Source: DAIRFP01 sp036794995
GTDB taxonomy: Bacteria > Desulfobacterota > Binatia > UBA9968
DNA length: 19,013 nt
NCBI GenBank assembly: GCA_036794995.1
Contig: DAIRFP010000094.1
Coordinates: 1 to 19,013 of the forward strand
Reading direction: 5' to 3'
The position numbers were made by a program, and so were the translations under genes. Shown in pieces: positions 1 to 6,874 of the stretch (the first letter of the stretch is position 1; each line of letters begins with the position of its first letter). Below the pieces are notes generated by a model. The model worked only from the letters and a program-made list of their open reading frames with translations. It made no database searches and was not told the DNA's origin.

Positions 1-58
1 CCGAGCCGCAACCAAAACTCGGAATATCTCGCGCAAAGGCGCAAAGGCCGCAAAGTGA
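1..58 (+). repeat. Dispersed CGCAAAG-type intergenic repeat, copy 1
   Basis: This short non-coding segment has the core CGCAAAGGCGCAAAGGCCGC, preceded by GCAACCAAAA, TCGGA and TATCTC. The same order of blocks (CAACCAAAA, TCGGA, TATCTC, CGCAAAG, CGCAAAGG, CGCAAAG) recurs at 18938-19001, and a shorter version at 5513-5562. It lies outside any convincing gene. It could be a REP/MITE-like element or a decayed mobile sequence; I cannot assign it to a named family. The left edge may continue beyond the window. Confidence 0.7.
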
Positions 59-71
59 CGGGCTAAGGCCC

Positions 72-190
72 GTCATCCCGAGGTAAGTAAGAAAGATCTC
101 CCGGAGTTTACCCTGAGCTTGGCCGAAGGGGTCGAAATGACAACTTTCGGACTTGGCGTTCTTGGCGTCCTTTCGACTTCGCTCAAGGCA
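72..190. repeat. Cluster of short degenerate repeats upstream of plsY
   Basis: Three repeat types lie side by side in this otherwise gene-free stretch (1-277). GTCATCCCGAGG...AAAGATCTC at 72-100 is an inverted relative of GAGATCCTTC...GGATGAC at 8150-8176. CCCTGAGCTTGGCCGAAGGG at about 111-130 is an imperfect palindrome around TGAGC/CGAAG, with relatives at 9481-9508 and 9539-9566. TTGGCGTTCTTGGCGTCC near 154-171 is a relative of the CGCAAAG family in reverse orientation. I see no credible coding sequence here. Whether these are mobile, regulatory or structural cannot be told from sequence alone. Confidence 0.5.
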
Positions 191-277
191 GGCTTGGCGC
201 GAGCAAATCCCTGTTTTGGATAGCCACGGGCCACCGGAAAATTTGCGCAAGCCACGAAAACTTTCAACTCTAACAAT

Positions 278-859
278 ATGAAAGTCTATTGGCTGGTTCC
301 CCTCGCATACCTGCTGGGCTCGGTGCCCACGGGTTATATTCTCGGCTCTTTGGCAGGGGTCGATGTGCAAACAACCGGGAGTGGCAATATCGGGGCGACG
401 AATGTCGCGCGCACCGTTGGCCAGTGGCAGGGAATTCTAACGCTTCTTGCGGACACCGCGAAAGGATTTATCCCTGTAATCCTGGGGGTCACCCTGGGTT
501 TGACTCCGGCAGAGAGTGCCTTCGTCGGGATCGCGGCGTTTTTAGGTCACCTGTATCCGGTATTCTTGCGGTTCCGGGGCGGCAAAGGAGTAGCAACGGC
601 TCTGGGGGTGCTTTTAGCACTGACGCCTTTAGGTACTTTGCTATTGATTGTGGTCTTTGCGGTCGTGATATTTTGGAGCCGGGTGACTTCTCTCGGTTCG
701 ATCGCTACCGCGGTGGCTGCGCCGGTTACGCTCTGGTTAATGTCCTATCCCATATCTGTCGTTGCCATGAGCATGTTCCTCGCGGTCATGGTCGTCATCC
801 GCCACCGTGCCAACATCCGTCGGTTGGCCGGCGGCACCGAACCGAAGCTTGGGTCTTAG
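278..859 (+). CDS. plsY: Glycerol-3-phosphate acyltransferase PlsY
   Basis: PlsY is the inner-membrane enzyme that moves an acyl group from acyl-phosphate to sn-glycerol-3-phosphate, giving lysophosphatidic acid, the first step of phospholipid synthesis in most bacteria. The 193-residue length is typical. Family motifs are clear: GSVPTGY at residues 14-20, GSGNIGATNVAR at 34-45, GHLYPVFLRFRGGKGVAT at 90-107 and RHRANIRRL near the C-terminus. Several hydrophobic helices separate them, as expected for a multi-pass protein. The ATG at 278 begins MKVYWLVPLA, a normal PlsY N-terminus, but no strong Shine-Dalgarno sequence precedes it. The stop TAG (857-859) overlaps the stop of the convergent OmpA-type gene. 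No partner lipid gene is visible in the window. Identification is secure. Confidence 0.96.
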   Translation: MKVYWLVPLAYLLGSVPTGYILGSLAGVDVQTTGSGNIGATNVARTVGQWQGILTLLADTAKGFIPVILGVTLGLTPAESAFVGIAAFLGHLYPVFLRFRGGKGVATALGVLLALTPLGTLLLIVVFAVVIFWSRVTSLGSIATAVAAPVTLWLMSYPISVVAMSMFLAVMVVIRHRANIRRLAGGTEPKLGS

Positions 860-1566
860 TTCTCAATAATGACTTCGACTCGGCGATTTTGGCGCCGCCC
901 GTCTTCGCTGTCATTGGAAGCGATAGGCGAACGGGTTCCCAGGCCGCGGGCCGAGATACGACTGCTGTTCAATCCATCGCGCTCGAGAGTATCGGCGACC
1001 GTCATTGCCCGTCTTTCAGATAGCTGCTGATTATAGGCTTCTTGAGCCGCGCTTTCTCTGCTGGCGTGGCCTTCGACTACAAGGCGCCGATTGGCTGCGT
1101 CGCGCTTGACAATGCCGGCGATCTGATTGACACGGTCTCGGCCGTCCGGTGTCAGATCCGCCCGGTCAAATTGAAAATTGACGCTGGGGAGGTTCACCAT
1201 AACCCCTCGACTGGTCTCGCGGGCGTCGATATTGCGTCTTTTCAATTCGTCGATTAAGGCTTGGTTCTTGGCAATTTCAGCGCGCTGCTGATCGAGGGCC
1301 TTTTGCTGTTCGGCCTGCTTCATTTCCTGACCCTGGAGCTGGTCGCCGATCAGCGCACCACCGCCCAATCCCAAGGTGCCTCCGATCGCTGCGCCGATCC
1401 CAGGATGACCGACGGCGGAGCCGATAGCACCGCCTGCAGCCGCTCCGCCCAAAGCACCAATGCCGGCCCCTTTTTCGCGCGTCGTCAGCGATCCGCTGGC
1501 ACAACCGGAAGCCAGCAATACCGCGGAAAGAAAAAGAATTCTAAAAACCCCCCGGCGTTGGTTCAT
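856..1566 (-). CDS. OmpA-family peptidoglycan-associated lipoprotein with glycine-zipper region
   Basis: This 236-residue envelope protein probably anchors the outer membrane to peptidoglycan. Residues 1-21 form a signal with a lipobox-like ASGC ending at Cys22. A glycine-rich zipper segment (about 34-74, GAGIGALGGAAAGG and similar) could insert in membrane. A Gln/Ala/Lys-rich segment (about 80-111) looks like a short coiled coil. An OmpA C-terminal-like domain follows (about 122-236), with VNFQFDRADLTPDG, YNQQLSERRA (178-187) and GRRQNRRVEV (223-232). The usual peptidoglycan-contacting Asp in GHTD is replaced: the protein reads GHASRES at 167-173, a variant in which a nearby Glu may take the role. 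A strong AGGAGG lies at 1580-1585, 13 nt from the ATG. Its stop shares TTAG with plsY. The family call is secure; the exact role is inferred. Confidence 0.9.
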   Translation of the reverse strand: MNQRRGVFRILFLSAVLLASGCASGSLTTREKGAGIGALGGAAAGGAIGSAVGHPGIGAAIGGTLGLGGGALIGDQLQGQEMKQAEQQKALDQQRAEIAKNQALIDELKRRNIDARETSRGVMVNLPSVNFQFDRADLTPDGRDRVNQIAGIVKRDAANRRLVVEGHASRESAAQEAYNQQLSERRAMTVADTLERDGLNSSRISARGLGTRSPIASNDSEDGRRQNRRVEVIIEN

Positions 1567-1798
1567 ACGTTACTCGGAACCTCCTAGCTTCAGTTATTTT
1601 ATTATGCGATTCGAATTTTGGCCCCAGTCTCTCTGCATTAGACGGGCGAGATCGGAGATGCTTAACAGCTTTGCAACTTCTTGATTCGCCGGACGAAAAC
1701 CGACCGCTTAAGGCCAATTTTAGCAGATCAATCCGGACCCATCAACGATAGAATATAATTCTATTTTAGCTTTTGGGAAATTGTACGAGTGACTCCTG

Positions 1799-1828
1799 TT
1801 GACATCGTAGACCTTATAAGTCTAGAGT
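1799..1828 (+). promoter_or_regulatory. Possible promoter upstream of mrp
   Basis: A perfect -35-like TTGACA occupies 1799-1804, 43 bases before the GTG start. The matching -10 is weak: TAGAGT at 1823-1828 gives an 18-base spacer, while the better-looking TATAAG at 1815-1820 is only 10 bases away. A separate TATAAT occurs at 1754-1759 but lacks a good -35. The divergent ompA-like gene also needs a promoter in this 280-base gap (1567-1846). This is a weak prediction. Confidence 0.3.
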
Positions 1829-1846
1829 TTTTAAGAAAGGACACTC

Positions 1847-2947
1847 GTGGCAACTCTTACTCAGGAACAAGTTTTAGAGGCGTTAAGCAAAGTCCAAGAC
1901 CCCGAGCTACACCGGGACATCGTAAGTCTTGGCATGGTCAAAAGCCTGGCCATCAATAACGGCAAAGTCGCCTTTACGGTGGAGTTGACCACCCCTGCCT
2001 GCCCGCTCCGAGAGAGCATTGAAACCGACTGCAAGAAAGCCTTGGCAGGCATCCCCGGCGTCAGTGATCTGGAGATCACTTTCGGCGCCCAAGTGCGCGG
2101 CAGCAAGAGCGGCGGCGGGCAAACGGATTTGCTGCCCACCGTTAAGAACGTCGTCCTGGTAGCTGCGGGCAAAGGCGGCGTCGGCAAGTCTACTGTGGCA
2201 GCCAATCTGGCCGTGGCCTTGAAGATGCACGGCGCAGCGACGGGGTTGCTGGATGCCGACATTTATGGGCCGTCCGTTCCGATTATAATGGGTGTAAAGG
2301 GCGAACCCAACAAAATTGAAGTCAATGGCGGATACAAAATCGCTCCGGCTGTCGCTCACGGCGTGCCCGTCATGTCCATCGGTTTTTTTCTCGACGCAGA
2401 TCAAGCGGTAATCTGGCGCGGGCCCATGTTGGGCAAGGCGCTGCATCAACTGATGGCGGACGTTCATTGGGGCGAGCTGGATTATCTGGTCGTCGACATG
2501 CCGCCGGGAACCGGTGACGTGCAGATCACTTTCTCTCAACAGCTCAAGGTGAGCGGCGCGCTGCTGGTGGCAACGCCGCAGCAGGTTGCGCTGGCGGATG
2601 TGATTCGGGCCAAGTCGATGTTTGATAAAGTCATGATCCCCATAGTCGGTCTGGTCGAGAACATGAGCTACTTCATCTGCGACGGCTGCGGCAAGAAGCA
2701 TGAAATCTTTTCTCGCGGGGGAGCCCAGAAAGCGGCAGAACGATTCCAGATCCCGTATCTGGGAGAAATCCCGATTACGCCGGCGCTTCGCGAAGGCGGG
2801 GACAAGGGTGTGCCGATCCTGATCCAGGAGCCGGGGTCCGAAGTGAGCAAGATTTTTCTCGAAATCGCCGGTAAGCTGGCCGGCCAGCTCTCCATCGCTT
2901 CCGAGCGAGCGAGAAAAAGTCAAGGTCCCACCATTATCACAACGTAA
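1847..2947 (+). CDS. mrp: Mrp/ApbC (NBP35-like) iron-sulfur cluster carrier ATPase
   Basis: This cytoplasmic P-loop ATPase is thought to hold and pass on Fe-S clusters to target proteins. The 366-residue protein has an N-terminal MIP18/DUF59 domain (about 5-85; DPELHRDIVSLGMV at 18-31 and TTPACPL with Cys52) followed by a ParA/MinD-type ATPase domain. The deviant Walker A GKGGVGKS is at 108-115, DADIYGPS at 136-143, and the cluster-binding CDGC pair at Cys278 and Cys281. The start is GTG at 1847, supported by AAGGA at 1837-1841 five bases upstream; no ATG fits better. The downstream stand-alone MIP18-domain protein, 38 bases away, fits a shared Fe-S maturation operon. Length and architecture match standard bacterial Mrp. 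Identification is secure; client proteins are unknown. Confidence 0.96.
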   Translation: MATLTQEQVLEALSKVQDPELHRDIVSLGMVKSLAINNGKVAFTVELTTPACPLRESIETDCKKALAGIPGVSDLEITFGAQVRGSKSGGGQTDLLPTVKNVVLVAAGKGGVGKSTVAANLAVALKMHGAATGLLDADIYGPSVPIIMGVKGEPNKIEVNGGYKIAPAVAHGVPVMSIGFFLDADQAVIWRGPMLGKALHQLMADVHWGELDYLVVDMPPGTGDVQITFSQQLKVSGALLVATPQQVALADVIRAKSMFDKVMIPIVGLVENMSYFICDGCGKKHEIFSRGGAQKAAERFQIPYLGEIPITPALREGGDKGVPILIQEPGSEVSKIFLEIAGKLAGQLSIASERARKSQGPTIITT

Positions 2948-2985
2948 CGAGATATCGCCAACGGTCAAAACGAGGAGTCACCGCA

Positions 2986-3285
2986 ATGATCACAAAAGAA
3001 CAGGTGTACGAGGCGCTCCACGAGTGCTACGATCCGGAAATCCCAGTTAACATTGTCGACCTGGGGCTGGTCTACGATGTGCAGGTGGACGAGGACAAAG
3101 TCGCGGTAAAAATGACGCTCACCGCACCGGGATGTGGCATGGGCACGATGATTGCCGCCGACGCGCGCCAGAAGATTCTCGATCTAGAAGGCGTCGGCGA
3201 TGCCACCGTGGATCTGGTTTGGGATCCTCCCTGGGACCCAAGCAGGATCAGTGACGAGGCCAAGCAAAAATTAGGAATCGGTTAG
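2986..3285 (+). CDS. MIP18/DUF59-family metal-sulfur cluster assembly factor (SufT-like)
   Basis: This is a 99-residue single-domain protein of the MIP18 (DUF59) family, whose members (SufT, PaaD, CIA2) help deliver iron-sulfur clusters. Visible hallmarks are YDPEIPVNIVDLGLVYDV (15-32), TLTAPGCGMG with the reactive Cys50 (44-53) and the C-terminal VWDPPWDPSRIS (78-89), which resembles the SufT-type tail. A good GAGGAG lies upstream of the ATG. It follows mrp, whose N-terminus carries the same domain type, so the two probably act together. The stop TAG (3283-3285) overlaps TTA (3282-3284), the stop of a possible reverse-strand small ORF. No sufBCD genes are visible, so the symbol sufT is not assigned. 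The family assignment is firm. Confidence 0.92.
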   Translation: MITKEQVYEALHECYDPEIPVNIVDLGLVYDVQVDEDKVAVKMTLTAPGCGMGTMIAADARQKILDLEGVGDATVDLVWDPPWDPSRISDEAKQKLGIG

Positions 3286-3404
3286 TTGCGCGACAGCTCA
3301 ATTAGCCTTTTGATCGCTTCAGGGTCGTCAACGTAGCGGCACTCAACCCGGCGTACCGCGTCAGGGTTACTCACAATCACGACGACGCAGCTTACGAAGG
3401 CCAA
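3282..3404 (-). CDS. Possible small ORF or remnant convergent with the DUF59 gene
   Basis: The 139-base gap between the DUF59 and MEMO-type genes is open on the minus strand with coding-like composition. From a TTG at 3404 it would encode 40 residues ending ECRYVDDPEAIKRLIELSRN, with a charged amphipathic C-terminus. Its TAA (3282-3284) overlaps the convergent TAG, the same TTAG arrangement as plsY/ompA. AAAAGG lies a few bases before the TTG. There is no ATG, the frame runs upstream only to a TGA, and I recognise no family. It could be a real small protein, the tail of a decayed gene, or chance. Confidence 0.3.
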   Translation of the reverse strand: MAFVSCVVVIVSNPDAVRRVECRYVDDPEAIKRLIELSRN

Positions 3405-3424
3405 GCGACCTTTTAGGTATACTC

Positions 3425-4675
3425 ATGCTTGATCGACCCCGGTTGAGAGCCGTAGAGGCATTCCCGGTTCAGCAAGACGGCAAAACTCTCGTCTACCTCA
3501 AAGACCCCCAGAATTTCGCCGAGCCTCTCGGCATCTCTCCGGCTGGATACTTCGTCGCCTCGCACTTCGACGGGGAGCATTCTCTTGTCGATATCCAGGA
3601 AGCTTATTGCAAGCAATTCGGCACGTTACTGCTTACCGAGGAGCTAAAAAAATTCATCGAATTGTTCGATGATCACCACTATCTCTACACCGCCCGGTTC
3701 TTGCTGCATCAAAATAAAGTTGTCGAGGAATTCAAGGGCCAGCCAATGCGTATGGCCGCCCATGTGGGAAGCGTCTACCGGAAAGATTCGCGCGAGCTAA
3801 AAGCGCAATTGGATGGATTCTTTTTATCGCCCCAAGGCCCGGGCCTGCCGTCGCGGGATGCTTCGACTTCCACTCCCCGGGCGATTGTCGCGCCGCATAT
3901 CGACTTTCATCGGGGCGGACCCGCCTATGCGTGGGCCTACAAGGGACTGGCGGAAAGCGAGGGCGCCGATCTTTACGTTTTGCTCGGCACGTCGCATTGC
4001 GGTGGCCGGAATCCGTTTATTGTCACGTTTAAGGATTTCGATACGCCATTAGGTGCGGTGGAGACCGATAAAGAATTTACCCGGCGTCTACAGGAGAGTT
4101 GCCGGGAAGATCTTTTGACCGACGAATTCTTGCACCGCGCCGAACATTCGCTGGAGTTTCAAGTGTTGTTTCTGAAATACATCGCGCAGCGAAGAGCAGA
4201 GCTGCGAGGTGAAGCCGAAACGCCTTTCAAGATCGTACCCATTTTAGTTTCCTCTTTTCACCCTATGGTGCTAAGTCGAACGCTTCCCGAGAACCATTCG
4301 CCGGTGGCGGGGTTTATTAACGCTTTGCAGGAGTTGGTGGCGCAAGAAAGTCGGCGGGTTTGTTTTGTGGCCGGCGTTGACTTGGCGCATGTGGGAAAAC
4401 AGTTTGGCGACCGCGAACCCATTACACCGGATTCTCTTGAATGGGTTAAAGCCGAAGATCACCGGTTGATTGACCGGCTAGGGGTGCTGGATGGGCCGGG
4501 CTTTTTTGATGAAGTTGCAAAAGATCAAGACAAGAGAAGAATCTGCGGCTTTTCGCCGCTCTACTCCTTGATTCAACTCCTCGATGGCAGTCACGGCACC
4601 ACTCTCAAGTACGACCAGGCTTTCACGCCGGAAACCGGATCCGCGGTGACGTTTACCAGCATGATCTTCGAATAA
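3425..4675 (+). CDS. MEMO-family protein (AmmeMemoRadiSam system protein B) with PqqD-like N-terminal region
   Basis: This 416-residue protein belongs to the MEMO family, related to extradiol dioxygenase-like iron proteins. The known iron ligands of the family have counterparts: His158 in IVAPHIDFHRGG, His191 in LLGTSHCGG and Cys374 in RRICGFSPL. Other conserved blocks are RAEHSLEFQVLFLKY (238-252) and FVAGVDLAHVG. Residues 1 to about 90, with a FDGEHSLVDIQEAY stretch and a helix-rich pattern, resemble a PqqD-like winged-helix domain fused ahead of the catalytic part; this domain call is an inference from pattern. Family members are often encoded with AMMECR1 and a radical SAM protein, but neither is in the window. 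It follows the Fe-S carrier genes in the same direction after a 139-base gap. Only a weak AGG precedes the ATG. The exact reaction of the family is not well established. Confidence 0.88.
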   Translation: MLDRPRLRAVEAFPVQQDGKTLVYLKDPQNFAEPLGISPAGYFVASHFDGEHSLVDIQEAYCKQFGTLLLTEELKKFIELFDDHHYLYTARFLLHQNKVVEEFKGQPMRMAAHVGSVYRKDSRELKAQLDGFFLSPQGPGLPSRDASTSTPRAIVAPHIDFHRGGPAYAWAYKGLAESEGADLYVLLGTSHCGGRNPFIVTFKDFDTPLGAVETDKEFTRRLQESCREDLLTDEFLHRAEHSLEFQVLFLKYIAQRRAELRGEAETPFKIVPILVSSFHPMVLSRTLPENHSPVAGFINALQELVAQESRRVCFVAGVDLAHVGKQFGDREPITPDSLEWVKAEDHRLIDRLGVLDGPGFFDEVAKDQDKRRICGFSPLYSLIQLLDGSHGTTLKYDQAFTPETGSAVTFTSMIFE

Positions 4676-4690
4676 GCTATCAACTACATC

Positions 4691-4721
4691 ACTCCATTAC
4701 TCCAACACGCCACTACTCCAA
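4691..4721. repeat. ACTCC-type short repeat between convergent genes
   Basis: The gap between the MEMO-type gene and the convergent SDR gene holds ACTCCATTACTCC followed by CACTACTCC. The same ACTCCA(N)TACTCC pattern appears at 15111-15124, with its inverse GGAGTAGTGGAGTATTGG at 15073-15090. This is a low-complexity intergenic repeat of unknown role. Confidence 0.5.
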
Positions 4722-4726
4722 CCTCT

Positions 4727-5485
4727 CTAGTGCATGTTCATGCCGCCGTCGACGCCGATCGACTGGCCGGTCATGAAATCGCTGTCATCGGAAGCGAGGA
4801 AGATCACGGTGCCGACCAGATCCGCGGGATATTGATCGCGCTGGAGTGCGCGGCGCTTTCTTCGGTCGGCCAATTGTTCGGGACTGGTGACGCCTTCCTG
4901 GTTTGCGCTCGAGATGGTCAGGCCGGGCATGATGGAGTTCACGCAAATATTGTCGTCGCCCACTTCCCGCGCCAGGGCGCGCGTAAAGCCTAAGACACCA
5001 GCCTTAGATGAGACATAGTGCAGGAAAAACGGCGTGCCGGTCTGCGTCGTGCCCGAAGAGATATTGATGATCTTGCCTTTTTTCTGTTGCTTCATCGCCG
5101 GGTAGACGGCTTTGACACAAAGAAAGAGTCCTTTGACGTTAACGGCCATGACACGGTCCCATTCGTCAGTGTCGATATCCATGAACGCTTTCTTTTTGAG
5201 CGCTGAGTAGAGCCCGGCGTTGTTTACCAGAATGTCGATGCGGCCATATTCTTTCAACGCCGCGGCGGCCATCGCCTGGGTTTTTTCCGGTGAGGTGACG
5301 TCGACGGCCACGGCGATGGCTTCGCCGCCCGCCGCTGTGATATCGGCGGCGACCTTTTGCGCTTCAGCGTCTTGAATATCGGCGACGACCACTTTCGCGC
5401 CTTCTTTCGCCAAACCATGGGCGTAGGCTTTGCCGATGCCTACGCCACCGCCGGTCACAATTGCAACTCGATCTTTTAGACGCAT
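4727..5485 (-). CDS. SDR-family NAD(P)-dependent oxidoreductase
   Basis: This 252-residue classical short-chain dehydrogenase is similar in form to FabG and to alcohol or hydroxyacyl dehydrogenases. The cofactor loop TGGGVGIG is at 11-18. Asp36 after the second strand suggests NAD preference. NNAG is at 88-91 and Asn116 in AVNVKG. The catalytic set is Ser143/144 in NISSG, Tyr157 and Lys161 in YVSSKAG. The C-terminus GQSIGVDGGMNMH is standard. GGAGGAG closely precedes the ATG. It is the last gene of the minus-strand cluster with the amidohydrolase, zinc dehydrogenase and binding protein, so it probably oxidises or reduces an intermediate of that pathway. The substrate cannot be deduced. A repeat-bearing 139-base gap separates it from the amidohydrolase gene. 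Confidence 0.93.
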   Translation of the reverse strand: MRLKDRVAIVTGGGVGIGKAYAHGLAKEGAKVVVADIQDAEAQKVAADITAAGGEAIAVAVDVTSPEKTQAMAAAALKEYGRIDILVNNAGLYSALKKKAFMDIDTDEWDRVMAVNVKGLFLCVKAVYPAMKQQKKGKIINISSGTTQTGTPFFLHYVSSKAGVLGFTRALAREVGDDNICVNSIMPGLTISSANQEGVTSPEQLADRRKRRALQRDQYPADLVGTVIFLASDDSDFMTGQSIGVDGGMNMH

Positions 5486-5512
5486 TGTGCTCCTCCGTTA
5501 CAATGTTCAGTT

Positions 5513-5562
5513 AAGAATATCTCCCGCAAAGAGCGCAAAGGACGCCAAGTTCGGAAAAAATT
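5513..5562 (+). repeat. CGCAAAG-type intergenic repeat, copy 2
   Basis: The blocks AATATCTCCCGCAAAG, GCGCAAAGG and TTCGGAAAAAATT match in order the copies at 1-58 and 18938-19001; CTCCCGCAAAG and TCGGAAAAAAT are shared exactly with the last one. It sits in the 139-base gap between the amidohydrolase and SDR genes, which are read in the same direction, so it would be transcribed if they form one unit. Confidence 0.7.
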
Positions 5563-5607
5563 TAAGATCCTTATCTTTGATCTTTGCGTCTTTGGCGTCC
5601 TTTGCGC
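5533..5607. repeat. 16-bp perfect inverted repeat inside the SDR/amidohydrolase gap
   Basis: GCGCAAAGGACGCCAA at 5533-5548 is the exact reverse complement of TTGGCGTCCTTTGCGC at 5592-5607, with a 43-base loop. The right arm is itself a reverse-oriented relative of the CGCAAAG repeat, so two copies face each other. It could form a hairpin in the transcript between the two genes. It lacks a clean U-tract, so an intrinsic terminator role is doubtful. Confidence 0.75.
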
Positions 5608-5624
5608 GAGGCATCTTCTCCGAG

Positions 5625-6665
5625 CTAAATTTTCAGCCGGTAAAAATCAATCGGGTTGTCGTGCAAGATCATCTTCTTGGTTTCATCGCTCAGGTCCCTG
5701 CGTTCGAGGAACTCGGGGATATCGTGCTTGAACATATCCGGCAATCGCTCATGGGGGTAGTCCGACGGCCACATCAGGCAGCGCGGATTGAATTGCCTTA
5801 GCACCTGGGGCAGGGCCTGTTCTTCCACCTCACAGGTGGCCCAAACCTGGCCCGAGCGGATGTACTCGCTGGGTTTCTTTTTGAGGTGCGGCGCCTGGAA
5901 GCGGTAGGGCTTTTCAAACTCTTCGTCCATGCGGTCCATCATGTAGGGCAGCCAGCCGGAACCCGCTTCGAGAAAGGCGACGCGCAGCTTTGGAAAGCGC
6001 ACGAAGACCCCTTCGAAAACCATGTGGGTGAATTGGACCAGAATCGCAAACGGATGCTCCAATGTGTGGACGTGAAGAAACTTGTTGAAGAAATCGAATC
6101 CCATGCCGCGGCTCGGCGCGCCGTGCACCGCGAGCGGCATGTCGAGGCGCTCTGCCGCCTCGTAAATGGGATCGAAATCCATATGGCCGTAACCCTTGTT
6201 CAACACGGTCACCGCTGGCATGAGCCCCGCAACCAGCCCCAGCTTTTTGGCGCGTTCAAGTTCCTTGGCGGCTTCAATGGGCTCATGAACCGGCAGCAAA
6301 GCCACGCCTCTCAGGCGCGGATTCTCTTTTGTAAAGCGCTCGGCCATCCAGGAATTGTACGCCCGCGAGATGACGCAGGCCCATTCCGGATTTTGGATCA
6401 GCCCCAGGGCTAACCCTCCGGTTGGGTAGAGCACCGTGGTGTGCACGCCGAGCTCATCGAGGAACTCGAGCCACTTTGACGCCGGAGTCTCGTGCACTTT
6501 TCCAGGCACTCCGAAGCCGCGATTCCAACCGTCCAGCGACGGAAAGAAACTGTAGGTTTGAAAGTGGGGTCCTTGAGCGTATCGCCCCTCGAGAAATTCC
6601 CTGAGCTCGGTATCCTTTTCCATCACGTGCCCATCGGCATCGATGATGGGATAAGCGACGTTCAT
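5625..6665 (-). CDS. Amidohydrolase-2 family metal-dependent hydrolase or decarboxylase
   Basis: This 346-residue cytoplasmic TIM-barrel enzyme belongs to the amidohydrolase_2 (ACMSD/gamma-resorcylate decarboxylase-like) superfamily, whose members hydrolyse or decarboxylate aromatic and heterocyclic acids. Visible features are the N-terminal metal site DADGHV (Asp11, His13), His181 in AVHGAPSRG, FLEAGSGWLPY (231-241) and the C-terminal MWPSDYPHE with Asp302. The tail DNPIDFYRL matches the usual family ending. His13 is paired with Asp rather than the second His of an HxH motif, a variant found in many family members. AGGAGA lies about 9 bases before the ATG at 6665. The neighbouring zinc dehydrogenase, SDR and binding protein suggest degradation of an imported organic acid. 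The substrate is unknown. Confidence 0.9.
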   Translation of the reverse strand: MNVAYPIIDADGHVMEKDTELREFLEGRYAQGPHFQTYSFFPSLDGWNRGFGVPGKVHETPASKWLEFLDELGVHTTVLYPTGGLALGLIQNPEWACVISRAYNSWMAERFTKENPRLRGVALLPVHEPIEAAKELERAKKLGLVAGLMPAVTVLNKGYGHMDFDPIYEAAERLDMPLAVHGAPSRGMGFDFFNKFLHVHTLEHPFAILVQFTHMVFEGVFVRFPKLRVAFLEAGSGWLPYMMDRMDEEFEKPYRFQAPHLKKKPSEYIRSGQVWATCEVEEQALPQVLRQFNPRCLMWPSDYPHERLPDMFKHDIPEFLERRDLSDETKKMILHDNPIDFYRLKI

Positions 6666-6722
6666 AAGTTCGGTCTCCTGTGAGTAGGCACGATTCCAAG
6701 GTTGAAGTTCCCCCTCCTTCGT

Positions 6723-6747
6723 CCTCCCCCGCGCGGCGCGGGGGAGG
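6723..6747. repeat. GC-rich perfect hairpin
   Basis: CCTCCCCCGCG at 6723-6733 pairs perfectly with CGCGGGGGAGG at 6737-6747 across a CGG loop. Flanking C-rich (about 6710-6719) and G-rich (about 6751-6760) tracts extend the pairing imperfectly. It lies between the SDR remnant and the amidohydrolase gene. The stem is very stable, but there is no T-run on either side, so it is probably a dispersed palindromic element rather than a canonical terminator. Confidence 0.7.
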
Positions 6748-6874
6748 AAAGAGGTGGGGGCTCCGAGACCTTCGTGGTGAAAGTAGGTTTTCGGTTTTGT
6801 TTCATTTTTGGCTGCGGCTTTGCTGCGCTGCGTTTCCTGCGGTCAAATTCCTCTCTTCCACGAGATCAGCTCAC

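Noticed and set aside
73..276. Minus-strand ORF of 67 residues upstream of plsY
   Set aside because: It overlaps several intergenic repeats and has no family-like motif or good ribosome site.
1570..1720. Minus-strand frame just upstream of the OmpA-like gene reading ...NQEVAKLLSISDLARLMQRD...
   Set aside because: It looks mildly coding-like but is short, bounded by stops and has no start codon in a useful place; it could be a very old remnant or chance, so it is not annotated.
1907..2968. Long minus-strand frame opposite mrp
   Set aside because: The sense strand encodes an unmistakable Mrp ATPase; the antisense translation has no motif.
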